The notes under the pieces were generated by a model, which was given only the letters and a program-made list of their open reading frames with translations, had not been told where the DNA came from and ran no database searches. DNA of 11,303 nucleotides from Gymnopilus junonius (Eukaryota > Basidiomycota > Agaricomycetes > Agaricales > Galerinaceae): NCBI GenBank assembly GCA_015501075.1, contig JADNYJ010000855.1:1-11303 (forward strand), read 5' to 3'. Below are positions 1-7,910 of the stretch, piece by piece (the stretch's first letter is position 1; each line of letters opens with the position of its first letter). The position numbers and the translations under genes were made by a program.

Positions 1-669
1 CGTTTGATCCTATCGTCGTTGTCTCATCCTTACGGTTAATATTTAGTGTTAAGCTTGGTAAATTCGATGATGGCGTTTTTTGCACCCGTGAGCCCAAAAT
101 TTAGGCGCCTTTTTCAACGCTAACAAGCATATATGCAGTCCGAACTGAAGATAACCATCCTGCTGTAAGTGATACACGAACTTATATCCTCATTCTCTCT
201 GACATAGCCCGACGCTATAGTGTGCAGTGTAGTTTGCACTCTATCTTTTGCAGTCGCGTCATATTCCTTCTGCTTGAGCACCGACATATGCTTTTATTGC
301 GAAATACGAGAGGAAGCAACAAGCACCCTAGACCCTTGGCTCAAACGCGCACTGGCAGTCTTATTTTTACGACTATGATGGAAACGACGCAGCCTTTGGA
401 CGCTTTCGAATCCAGGGACCTGGATATCTGGGAGTCCCGTGCAGAATATTGGGCATGGATGCGATAATGTCCTGGCCTGTTGTCTCGGCTTCTGACATGT
501 ATTTAACATGCTCATGCTCGTGGAAAGAGGCCTTCCGTGATAACTCCTTGAAACCTATTCGTTCTGAAGGATTTAGGAGTTTATTCGAATCTCGGTAAAC
601 GACATCGATAAAGGGTCGAAAGACATACGGTCGGGCTTCACTCCTGCGATATTCTTTCTGAGGACGTCG

Positions 670-697
670 GACCAGACTCGGGGCGGGCGGTCTGGTC
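670..697. repeat. Inverted repeat, 8-bp arms, GC-rich loop
   Basis: The arm GACCAGAC (670-677) is followed by a 12-base G/C-rich spacer and its exact reverse complement GTCTGGTC (690-697). This could form a hairpin, but it has no associated gene or U-tract. An isolated 8-bp stem can occur by chance. Confidence 0.5.
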
Positions 698-1140
698 TCT
701 TTAACGGCTTGTATCAGTCGACATTGATGGACATGAATTCTAGAAACCGTCAGCTGGATATTCGAAATGCAACCAATACACTTGCAGGGGTCAGTACCAA
801 GTCAGTACATAATGATCAGCGATTGGTCTACTTATGTGCACGATCAGTGACGCATGATGACAGTGCGGTCTAGTACAATCGATTGGAAACAATCAAGAGA
901 TAAGGTCTTGTCCACAAACGGAATAGGGGGTGGAAGCATTAAAATTCTATGAGTTAGTTGACAATTGTTGACAGAAATTTTCACTTGAGGCCTGAAGCTG
1001 AAGTTTGAAGATCTGCAACGAGCTGCAATGGCGGTGCAAATAGTGCAGGGTTTGTTACTTACCCCATCATCACAAATGTTATATAACAAGGTAACAAACA
1101 CGTTATTAACATATCTCACAAGGAGGGGTCGAAAACTGGC

Positions 1141-1160
1141 TGTGATATACTGTGATATAC
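1141..1160. repeat. Two-copy tandem 10-mer
   Basis: The 10-mer TGTGATATAC is present twice in immediate succession, followed by a further C. It lies in non-coding DNA and is most simply a slippage duplication. Confidence 0.8.
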
Positions 1161-1411
1161 CCTGGGCGTCTTCTCGATTTGGCTCTCAATTTTATGCTGG
1201 CAAAAGACCTATCTTGCACCGTTTTCTTGCTTGGCTGGAGCAAATTCCTGGAAATTCTTGGAAAAGAGGGTTGTATCCCATATGGCGCATGGGAAAATCA
1301 TTGACGGCAGACATCTGAAGCCAAATATGGATCAAATAATCTCAAATACGTCGAATCACGCAGCTGCATAATCCTGAATTTCTTCGGGATGCCAAATTCG
1401 ACCTTTTCCTG

Positions 1412-1435
1412 CGCTTTTCCGCGTTTAAAAAAGCG
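1412..1435. repeat. A/T-rich inverted repeat
   Basis: The arm CGCTTTT (1412-1418) and its reverse complement AAAAGCG (1429-1435) flank a 10-base spacer, and a second AAATTCGC-like stretch follows. Ends of some DNA transposons have similar composition, but I see no transposase and no matching terminal copy in the window, so only the repeat itself is supported. Confidence 0.4.
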
Positions 1436-1480
1436 GCAAAAAATTCGCTTATGTAATATTTATGACGTATATATCTAACA

Positions 1481-1531
1481 GTTATTAACATGGGTATCTC
1501 ACATCACAGAGAGCCGGGAGGTATCTCACAT
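1481..1531. repeat. Direct repeats GGTATCTCACAT, with a partial copy near 1102
   Basis: The 12-mer GGTATCTCACAT occurs at 1493-1504 and again at 1520-1531. The first copy is preceded by GTTATTAACAT (1481-1491). The same 11-mer is found at 1102-1112, where it is followed directly by ATCTCACA. The composite motif therefore recurs about 380 bp apart. No target-site duplication or open reading frame was found between the copies. Confidence 0.6.
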
Positions 1532-1585
1532 AACATAACATCGGCCGAGAGCAATCTAACCCAGCACTAGGTGCAAAGCGGTGAC

Positions 1586-1593
1586 TGACGTCA
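1586..1593. promoter_or_regulatory. CRE-like palindrome TGACGTCA
   Basis: A perfect 8-bp TGACGTCA, the classic ATF/CREB bZIP site, lies 28 bp before the ATG proposed for the unknown gene at 1621 (about 88 bp before the alternative ATG at 1681). Its position suits a promoter element, but the site is short and the start of that gene is uncertain. Confidence 0.3.
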
Positions 1594-1620
1594 TGTATGT
1601 GATTAGCCACGTACAAATAC

Positions 1621-2320
1621 ATGCAAATATTCTGCGTCAATTTCCGCCCGGCGGCCCAGGCAAGTCCAAGCAACTGCGACCATGGAGCACAAGTCACTCA
1701 TTCACCACGCAGGATCCTCTCAACTAGATGTACCGAGATGAATGTTCGTCTTTTATTTCCTCTATATGCTTACTATTTTCATGAATGTTCCTGGTCTTCC
1801 TACTCAGATGAAGCGAAATTTCCTGGTCAGACTCCGCCTGGGCTACCTCCATCTCCTTCAATAGAAAATCCTGCTCGCGTACGTCACCTCTGTGTTATGT
1901 TTAGGAGACCTTTTTAAATGTGACAATTAGGTCTTCCCTTTGTCCGATCCCAGCAAGTGTAAGCGTAGTTGTCAATTTACAACCTCAAGGCTCAAAATAT
2001 TGATGGCATCTTAACTCTCAGCTGCTAAACCGTCTTCAAGGCGCAGGACTCCTGATCAATTTGTCGGGAACCCTTTCTTGTTAAACACCGCGTTGGACAA
2101 GCTTGATCATTCATTCGGAGAAGTCATAGCACTATTGGAACAGGAAGATAGGTCTCAGGATCGCGGAGATGAAGGCAATCCACTGTTGCATCGATTCAAG
2201 AGTTGGAGGAACGAACTGGAGAAGATAAGGCTTGGTGAGGAAGAGCTTCCAGCAGATACTGTTCCCCTGGCCCAACCGCAGCCACTACCTGGACAAGCGG
2301 GCGGTATGTTCACAGATTAA
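1621..2320 (+). CDS. Hypothetical protein, four-exon gene
   Basis: I do not recognise the product. Splice signals and frame link exons 1621-1729, 1808-1878, 1931-1956 and 2041-2320. The introns are 78, 52 and 84 bp, with donors GTACCG, GTACGT and GTGTAA. This gives 161 aa. The middle is proline-rich (PGQTPPGLPPSPS). It continues into RRTPDQFVGNPFLLNTALDK and then a charged, probably helical stretch rich in E, K, R and L (2078-2270). A second proline patch (PLAQPQPLPGQ) lies near the end. No signal peptide or membrane segment is seen. The last two joins are the best supported, because the frame carries through both. The 5' end is weak: ATG 1681 in another frame is an alternative start. A good donor (GTATGT) at 2304 means the gene may run on past 2320. 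Given the frame errors elsewhere in the window, the true product may differ. Confidence 0.42.
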
Positions 2321-2473
2321 AGGATGTGTTATACCTTTGAATCCAAATCCGGCTTTTTGAAGTTTCCTGAGAATTCTTTTTTGATGTGTAATTAGTCACT
2401 TCAATTCTGTCGTTCATTCCTGACGTATGTTTTGGCGTACGTGCTTCTATTCAGGTCCATTGATAGATATATT

Positions 2474-2491
2474 CCAGCTCACATGAGCTGG
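2474..2491. repeat. 18-bp palindrome
   Basis: CCAGCTCA and TGAGCTGG form perfect 8-bp inverted arms around a 2-base centre (CA). A near-symmetric site of this size could bind a dimeric regulator. It lies about 700 bp before the terpene synthase start, and no second copy was noticed. Confidence 0.6.
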
Positions 2492-3095
2492 ACGCACACC
2501 TGCAAAAAGTTACTTATCCTCCAGGCTACCTACTGATATGTTGTCAACATCGACGTCACATAAAATACATTTTTGACGTACCTGTGAGCCGTGGCATCCA
2601 ATTCCGTCGGCCGCCAAAGCCATGTATGGTTTCCTTTCAGGTTTCCTGTCACTTAGTTTCTGATCCCGTGCACTCTCATCGCTTCTCCTGTCATGTCGTG
2701 CTCTGTGCTTGGAAGTCGGCCTACTCACCCAGGCGTTCAGAAAACCAGCAAGGCTTTCAAGTTCCACGCACTCGATCCACCGGACTCAGATTCTTATAAA
2801 CGTTCACCCTTGCAAGTGACCCGTTTGTAATGGCTTGACCATGCCAATCACTGGAGGATGGTAAGGTCCCCCTTTCACTTACCGTAACCTTGGCGGCAAT
2901 AGACCGCTTATGGACAAAAATCCGACGCAAGAAAAAATTTATCTGCAGCTAGAATGAAAGATGCCAAAGAAGCACTAGCCGTATCCTGCGTCAAGCCGTT
3001 TACGACAGAGTACCTCGTTATCTAAGAAAAGAAACGAAAGTTGCATACAGGGCTGTCTCGTTTTGGTATGCACCAGGGCTGACTTGCCCCCTCGA

Positions 3096-3102
3096 TATAA
3101 AA
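3096..3102 (+). promoter_or_regulatory. TATA-like box of the terpene synthase gene
   Basis: TATAAAA lies 85 bp upstream of the ATG at 3187, a usual distance for a fungal gene with a short leader. It is the clearest TATA match in the upstream region. Assignment rests on motif and distance only. Confidence 0.45.
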
Positions 3103-3186
3103 TGTCTAGACCGTGCATGAAAGCAAAATTTTGACATACCCTGCTTATAGCCCTATCTCTCCAAGCACATTTTCCTCTTTTCATTG

Positions 3187-4705
3187 ATGTCGCAAAGACA
3201 GTATTGCCTTCCTGATCTCCTTCGCGATGGCCATGGATTCGAGATATTAGCCCTTATTATCCAAGGCCAAAAAGGAGTCCAGCGAATGGGTGACCTCTTT
3301 CCATCCTTTTGATACACGAGGGCAAAGGAGGTTCGACGCCTGCGATCTAAGTGAGTTATTTATTTTCTCGATATTATACTGGGCAGTTGCTGATGCTCGA
3401 CGAAGACCTCCTTGCTAGCCTCACGTATTCCCGTCGCAGTGAAGGTAATATCTTATATCAAGCAAGTTAATGGTGTTCACTGACCTTTTTTCTTAGAATT
3501 TGTTCGTGCCGGATGCGACCTCATGAACTTTTACTTTGTTTATGATGAATACACCGATGTATCAGACCCAAAAGTGGCGAGAGAATTAGCAAACATCGTC
3601 ACTAACGTCATGAAGAATCCTGAGGACGAATATTCCACCAAATATTCCTCCAATAACACCCATTTACTAGGCGACATGACAAGACAGTAAGCCAGCTCGA
3701 ATTCCTTGTGTTTTTTTCTAGATATCTCACTTTCGTTCCCTGCAAGATTTTGGAAACGAGCAACAGCTCTGGCTAAACCCGGTTCTCCATGCTTCAAACA
3801 TTTCATCGATACATCGGAAGCCTACCTCCTCGCAGTCACCCGAGAGGCTGAAGATCGTGCAAACCATACTGTTCGCTCAGTGGAAGATTATCTTCATCTC
3901 CGACGAGATACGTGTGGTGCACGCCCGACTTTGGCTCTGATAGAATTTGGACTGAATCTGTCAGAGGACGTCACTTCAAATCCGGTCGTCGCTTCTCTGA
4001 GGGAAGCTGCCGTGGATCTAATTATTCTGGTAAATGTCAGTTACATTACTCAATGATACTTCCGCTTCGCCCTACTGTTTGACTAACTCCTTTTCGCAGG
4101 ATATGCACTCATACACGCGGGAGATATCCTGTGGCCTTGCATCCCATAATATAATCACTCCTATTATGCGAGACTATAATCTCGACCTCCAAAGTGCTCT
4201 TGAATGGCTGGGGACATACACGGACGGTGTTGTCTCAAAATTTCTCTCTAACCTTACGCAAGTCCCTTCGTTTGATGACCAAGACCTGGAAGAGCGGCTA
4301 TGGACTTATGTAGATGGACTTGGTCAGTGGGTCAGAGGAAACGACGATTGGAGTTGTGAAGGGAAGAGGTATTATGGCGATGACGGGTTAATTATCAAGA
4401 AGACGCGGTTGATTTCTGTGGAACCCAGATGGGGGAATTATCTTCGTCTTCAGGAGATGGCCTCTGGCGGAGAAGAAACACCATCGCCGGCTTTGATTAC
4501 AGATCCAATCGAAGTGCCAGCGCAAGCCAAGGAAGACGGAATGTCGGAAGCCAAGGACCCTGGCTCAGGATTTTCTTCGCCTACGCTTCCTCTTCGGGAT
4601 TTCGTTTTGCAAATGGAGGTGAGAACATGGTGGTCTTGGATTATAGATGGGGTGATGGTCAAAAGTGCTCTGATGCGTCTTCCACCATGGAAGATCCAGA
4701 ACTAG
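3187..4705 (+). CDS. Sesquiterpene synthase (class I terpene cyclase), exon 1 broken by two frame errors
   Basis: This family cyclises farnesyl diphosphate in the cytosol using a Mg2+ cluster; the product cannot be told from sequence. Exons are 3187-3350, 3406-3444, 3497-3686, 3747-4035 and 4100-4705, with introns of 55, 52, 60 and 64 bp. Each join preserves the family sequence (for example CDLN/LLASL, TRQ/FWKRA, LVN/DMHSY). Motifs, in residues of the frame-corrected 429-aa protein: acidic metal motif DEYTD (85-89, bases 3544-3558); diphosphate-sensor RRDT (about 184-187); NSE triad NDMHSYTRE (228-236); and the C-terminal RY pair (318-319). The start MSQRQYCLPDLL is typical. In exon 1 the frame slips at about 3226-3230 (after LLR, before WPW) and again in the A-run 3269-3273. 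Each slip needs one extra base, and with both restored the total length is a multiple of three. Some 90 residues follow the usual end of the fold; they are S/P/E-rich and may hide an intron (donor GTGAGA at 4619). No tailoring enzyme adjoins. Confidence 0.9.
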
Positions 4706-4949
4706 TCGGCAGACGATTCCTAGAAATACACTACGTACGATAACCCTGGAGGAACATCAACCTAATATCTGTACTTCACATTACTAGCCAGAAGGAAATA
4801 AATGTACTTCATTAATCACCAAGTGCCATTTCGGTCGTCTTTTACTTTAGATAGTCAGAAGCATATCCAAAAATACACAGATACAGAAGGTGCTCAGCAC
4901 GGTAAACAAGGAGGCAAGAAAATAAGTACATAAGGATGTTTCTATAGGA
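4706..4949. terminator. Shared 3' intergenic region between convergent genes, with AATAAA
   Basis: The terpene synthase (+) and the Cdc20-like gene (-) end towards each other 244 bp apart. AATAAA at 4797-4802, 92 bp after the terpene synthase stop, is a plausible poly(A) signal for that gene. I see no exact AATAAA on the minus strand for the other gene. Confidence 0.45.
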
Positions 4950-6697
4950 TCAACGAATAACGTATTTATCGAAAGCACTCTCCCCTTTGGGAACAGGCGG
5001 TCGTTCGCTCCAAACTTGCCACATCTTGATCGTCTCTTCATGTGGACAAACCGTGAAGATGCTCTCTCCATTTGGACTCAGGCAGCTATGTGTGACGGCA
5101 CCCGCGTGCGCATTGGTGAGGGTCATCAGGCGCTTACAGGAGGGATACTCGTGCACCGTGATGGAATTGGTGAGAGGAGTTTTAGTGTAAGTTAATCTTT
5201 TCTCCGTCGTGTTTGTGGGATTGTTGCCATTATGGCTACTGGCAGAGGTAGACTTTCGGGCGGAGAGAAGAGGTGCGAAGGACGATCCATGTGTGCTTAA
5301 AAGTTCTTTGCAGTGTGGGGACCATTGTAATGATAGTACGGAGGTGTTTAGAGGGATAATGTGGACTGGTTCAGGTGCATGCGAGGCCATTGAGGACGTG
5401 TTCCAGATCCTAATTTTACCTTCTGGTGCGGCACTCCCTGTCGCAAGGAGTTCGGGTTTCCAAGGACACCATGCAAGAGCCTAAAGGATGTGTCAGAGAT
5501 TAAAGATAAAGGGACGTTGCTGAAAGATGAAAAAATAAATGTCATTTTACCTTTGTGCTGCCCTTATGGCGCATTTTCAACGACATAGGCACCAAGGGCT
5601 TGCCCATTCGCTGGTCCCATATGTGCACAACACCATCTTTGTCACCGCTCGCCAGATGATTTCGATTTGTGCTCCATTGCAGGCTAATGACGCGGCTCTT
5701 GTGCTTTTGCAAGGACGTACTCTGTCGTGATTCCCGCATATCGTTGAGGATTATCCTCCCATCCTCCGTACCAGCGGCAAGAACATCGAAGTTCCAGCTC
5801 AGGCTCTTAAAGCTCCCCTCATCATTGGCTCTCCAAGTGTGCTGGAGTACACCACGCCCACCTTTGGCACCTGCATCCCACACTTGAAGCAGGCCGGACG
5901 TCGTGCCCATGGCGAGATAGTTTTCATGCTTCTCGTCACCCCATTGGATGCCTCCAATTCTACCAGGAGGAACTGCACTGCAGAGAACAGAGACGGATTT
6001 GTTGTTCAGATTCTGATAGTATACGTCGTTGTAGCAGGCCACGGATATGAGGTTCTGGCGAGACCAGGTGATCGGATAGGCTTCGGGATCGAATGAGAGA
6101 CCAGGGCTGTCTAGCACGATCAGAGAGTTTCGGCGTTTGCTGAGGTTTTCAGTCACAGACGTGGGCCGCGCTGGACGAGTGTCATAGAATAGTGAGGAAG
6201 CACTGCGGCGGAGGAGGGTCATGGTGGAGTCGTCATTGTGTTTTGAAGTGAAGAGATTTGTGTCATCCTTGAAATTTAAAACACGCTCATCTACGAATCC
6301 GAATTGCTTGCTTATTCGCCTGGTACGGGGAGTGATGTTGAGGGGGAGAAAACTTTGGGACGATTCGATATAAATCTGTCGGCCTATTACGACAAATTTG
6401 TTATAAAAATACGCAGGAAGAGAATCTGAAGTTCGTACGGTGCCTCCAGAGTGTGCACTGTTTCCTGGCACTGCGTTCTCGTCTAGCCCACCGGCAAAGT
6501 CAAACGAGGCTCCTGAGATCCTCCTCTTTTTGTACGATCTCAAATTTGTCACGGACCCATGAACGCGTTTTTGGACATGATTTGCGTGAGGTGTTTTATA
6601 AACGCAGTCGTAGTCATTCGAAACGCTGGATGAACGGTTATTGATCAGTTTCATAAAGCTTTTTGGAGACTTAAAAGACTTACCTTGGCGAAGACAT
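4950..6697 (-). CDS. Cdc20/Cdh1-family APC/C activator (WD40), possibly Ama1/Mfr1-like
   Basis: Members of this family bring substrates to the anaphase-promoting complex in the nucleus. Exons on the minus strand are 6697-6684 (14 nt, encoding MSSP and part of a Ser codon), 6625-5551 and 5480-4950. The introns are 58 and 70 bp, each with a CTGAT/CTGAC branch site. This gives 539 aa. A basic N-terminus leads to the VLDSPG segment (about 175-180) that opens the Cdc20 propeller. WD blades follow, including HIWDQRMGKPLVP and, across the last intron, HKGSTKALAWCPWKPELLAT with KIRIWN. LLSTHG is followed by an insertion of about 45 low-complexity residues before the last blades. The chain ends in Ile-Arg, the IR tail that docks on the APC/C. 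The C-box (DRFISNR) is present only in a shifted frame near 6375, reached by removing a 55-bp intron GTACGA..AATAG. Returning to the main frame then needs one extra base near 6342-6352 or another intron. Divergence from canonical Cdc20 and Cdh1 (for example no VYLW in blade 1) makes a meiotic Ama1/Mfr1 role likely but unproven. Confidence 0.85.
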
Positions 6698-7159
6698 TAA
6701 AATTTCTGAATAATAAATAGGAATTCACGTACTTAAACAGAATAAGAATACTGCAACGCCTGTCCCTGGTGCAAGTGGTTTGAAGTTGTTGAACAGAGGC
6801 GCGTCCATCTCAACGCAAATACATCATGTGACCGCCAATTGGCCGACGTGCCGACTTTCCGTCATCCGAACTGAGCAACACTTAACCGCTGTACCACACG
6901 CAGCCTCCACCATCCATGATTTGACAGTTGTTCACGTTCAGTGCGCATTTTTCTTTCTCTGGGTTTTGGTTCCGTGGCTGCTGCGTACTAAAGCGTTTCT
7001 GTACTCAATTCTCTGATATTCTTCTTTCTGGAGAATTTCTCGATCACCATAACGGCTCCAGTGCACACTATCCAAAGGAGATTCTTATTCATTTACTTTG
7101 AGTCAAGATGGCGCCAATTCCGGGAGGTACCCAGTCGCTCTTTGTTTTGCTCTCAGACA
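6698..7159. promoter_or_regulatory. Divergent intergenic region (likely bidirectional promoter)
   Basis: This 462-bp gap separates the starts of the Cdc20-like gene (-) and the small membrane-protein gene (+), so both promoters should lie here. No clear TATA box pairs with either start. An ATG at 7108 opens a 19-codon reading frame that overlaps the chosen start at 7160 in another frame and ends at 7167; it could act as an upstream ORF. A tRNA A-box-like stretch on the minus strand near 6880-6900 does not fold as a tRNA. Confidence 0.45.
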
Positions 7160-7614
7160 ATGGTTGATGCTGTTTTAGAACCAAGGGAGTCACCAAAGCC
7201 TCAACCAATTGGAAACATGCCCATGCTTTTCCTATTGACTACATGCACTCTCTGTGGCCTGTTTATTCTGTGGAGACGAGCCGATGCTCTTCGGAGGGCG
7301 GTATCACACCAGTATGTGTTCGTGGACATCTACCTCTATTTCTAGTCTAACCACATTACTTACGTTAGACTGAAAACCTTCAATCGTTCGGAAGGCCGTA
7401 TACGTCTCAGCGAAGATGATGGCCCTCCAGCCAACGAGTTCCTTGCTGATGACTTCGATGAAGACAACGAACATTTGCGTGACTCGGACGATGAGCCTTG
7501 ACTGAGCATATCAGGAAGGCAACCCAAGCGTGGCGAGAACCTAATATTCCAGAGGATGATAGAGATGATGGTAACATCGAAGTTCTGTCGTCAGGTCGTA
7601 CGAGCACGCCTTAG
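7160..7614 (+). CDS. Small single-pass membrane protein with acidic cytosolic-type tail
   Basis: I do not recognise the family. Exons are 7160-7311 and 7369 onward. The intron (7312-7368, 57 bp) has donor GTATGT, branch CTAAC and acceptor TTAG, and rejoins as HQ/LKTF. As read, translation stops at 7501 (94 aa). Residues about 20-38 (MPMLFLLTTCTLCGLFILW) form one hydrophobic segment followed at once by RRADALRR. By the positive-inside rule this puts the C-terminus in the cytosol. The tail is strongly acidic (FLADDFDEDNEHLRDSDDEP). After that stop, a different frame continues plausibly as coding (LTEHIRKATQAWREPNIPED) to TAG at 7612-7614. One extra T in the run at 7498-7499 would join the two and give 132 aa. 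I give the extended end for this reason. The start at 7160 is the first in-frame ATG; ATG 7108 is in another frame. It shares a divergent promoter region with the Cdc20-like gene. Confidence 0.7.
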
Positions 7615-7910
7615 CAGAATTATGGTGCTGGTACTTGCTAATCGGTTTTGCTGACTTTTCCCTTGCTTATACCTTTTTAAAGGATTTTTCTTTCATTCAT
7701 TTGTACTTATTGGCTGGTATTCATATCATGTCCTCACTCGGGCCTCCTGATCTCCTAAGGTTGTGTACTTGTTCTTAGCTTTCAGAAATGGAAAACGATG
7801 GCCAATTTGGGATGAACCTATCACGAGCAACCCGATGAATATTCCACAAAAAGATTGGATAAACTAAATTACAGACAAGACCCAAGGTTATATAGACGCA
7901 TGGTGAAAGG

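Larger units (their letters stand above)
1..1620. other. No supported gene; intergenic or relic DNA
   Basis: I find no coding region here that I can defend. Several frames stay open for 60-95 codons on both strands, but none shows a recognisable domain, consistent splice signals or continuity into a neighbour. The longest without a start (about 330-597, +) reads as an ordinary mixed peptide with no known motif. The stretch holds short direct repeats (1102-1121, 1141-1160, 1481-1531), a GC-loop inverted repeat (670-697) and an A/T-rich inverted repeat (1412-1435), listed separately. It could be upstream sequence of the gene at 1621 or decayed mobile DNA; nothing seen decides between these. Confidence 0.5.
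2321..3186. other. Non-coding stretch upstream of the terpene synthase gene
   Basis: No coding region is supported on either strand. Overlapping open frames around 2510-2800 and 2975-3184 lack domains and splice structure. GT..AG candidates near 2304-2473 could carry further exons of the preceding gene, but every continuation I tried stops within a few codons. The stretch holds an 18-bp palindrome (2474-2491) and a TATA-like box (3096-3102), and probably the promoter and 5' leader of the gene at 3187. Confidence 0.55.

Noticed and set aside
330..597. Long open frame without a start codon near its beginning (+ strand).
   Set aside because: It has no recognisable motif, no splice context and no neighbour in the same frame; 88 open codons can arise by chance at this base composition.
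1385..1470. hAT-type transposon end suggested by CGCTTTTCCGC and poly-A/T composition.
   Set aside because: No second end, target-site duplication or transposase fragment was found; composition alone is not enough.
3351..3386. Acceptor CAG at 3384-3386 for the first terpene synthase intron.
   Set aside because: It gives an early stop from the donor at 3350. The AG at 3404-3405 lies just after a CTGAT branch site and yields CDLNLLASL, the family sequence.
3706..3746. Start of a separate protein at the ATG near 3706 (MCFFLDIS...).
   Set aside because: These bases are the end of intron 3 of the terpene synthase. The acceptor at 3746 rejoins TRQ to FWKRA in frame, which matches the family.
3187..4705. 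Terpene biosynthetic gene cluster.
   Set aside because: No P450, oxidoreductase, transporter or regulator is seen next to the synthase; the neighbours are cell-cycle and unknown genes.
4429..4743. Second protein overlapping the terpene synthase 3' end in another frame.
   Set aside because: It is a shadow of the coding exon; its only notable feature is that it stays open, which the Ser/Pro/Glu-rich codons of the main frame favour.
5520..5550. Acceptor CTTTCAG closer to the donor of the last Cdc20-like intron.
   Set aside because: It leads to an in-frame stop after eight codons, whereas the acceptor at 5481 restores HKGSTKALAWCPW exactly.
6830..6905. Possible tRNA or tRNA-derived SINE on the minus strand (TGGTACAGCGGTTAAG resembles an A box, with GTTCGGATG nearby).
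   Set aside because: The B-box-like piece is too close and imperfect, the 5' GGCTGCG has no pairing 3' arm, and no T-arm stem forms.
7108..7167. ATG at 7108 as the true start of the membrane protein.
   Set aside because: It reads 19 codons to a stop in a different frame. The only intron that could link it (30 bp) is too short, so it is at most an upstream ORF.
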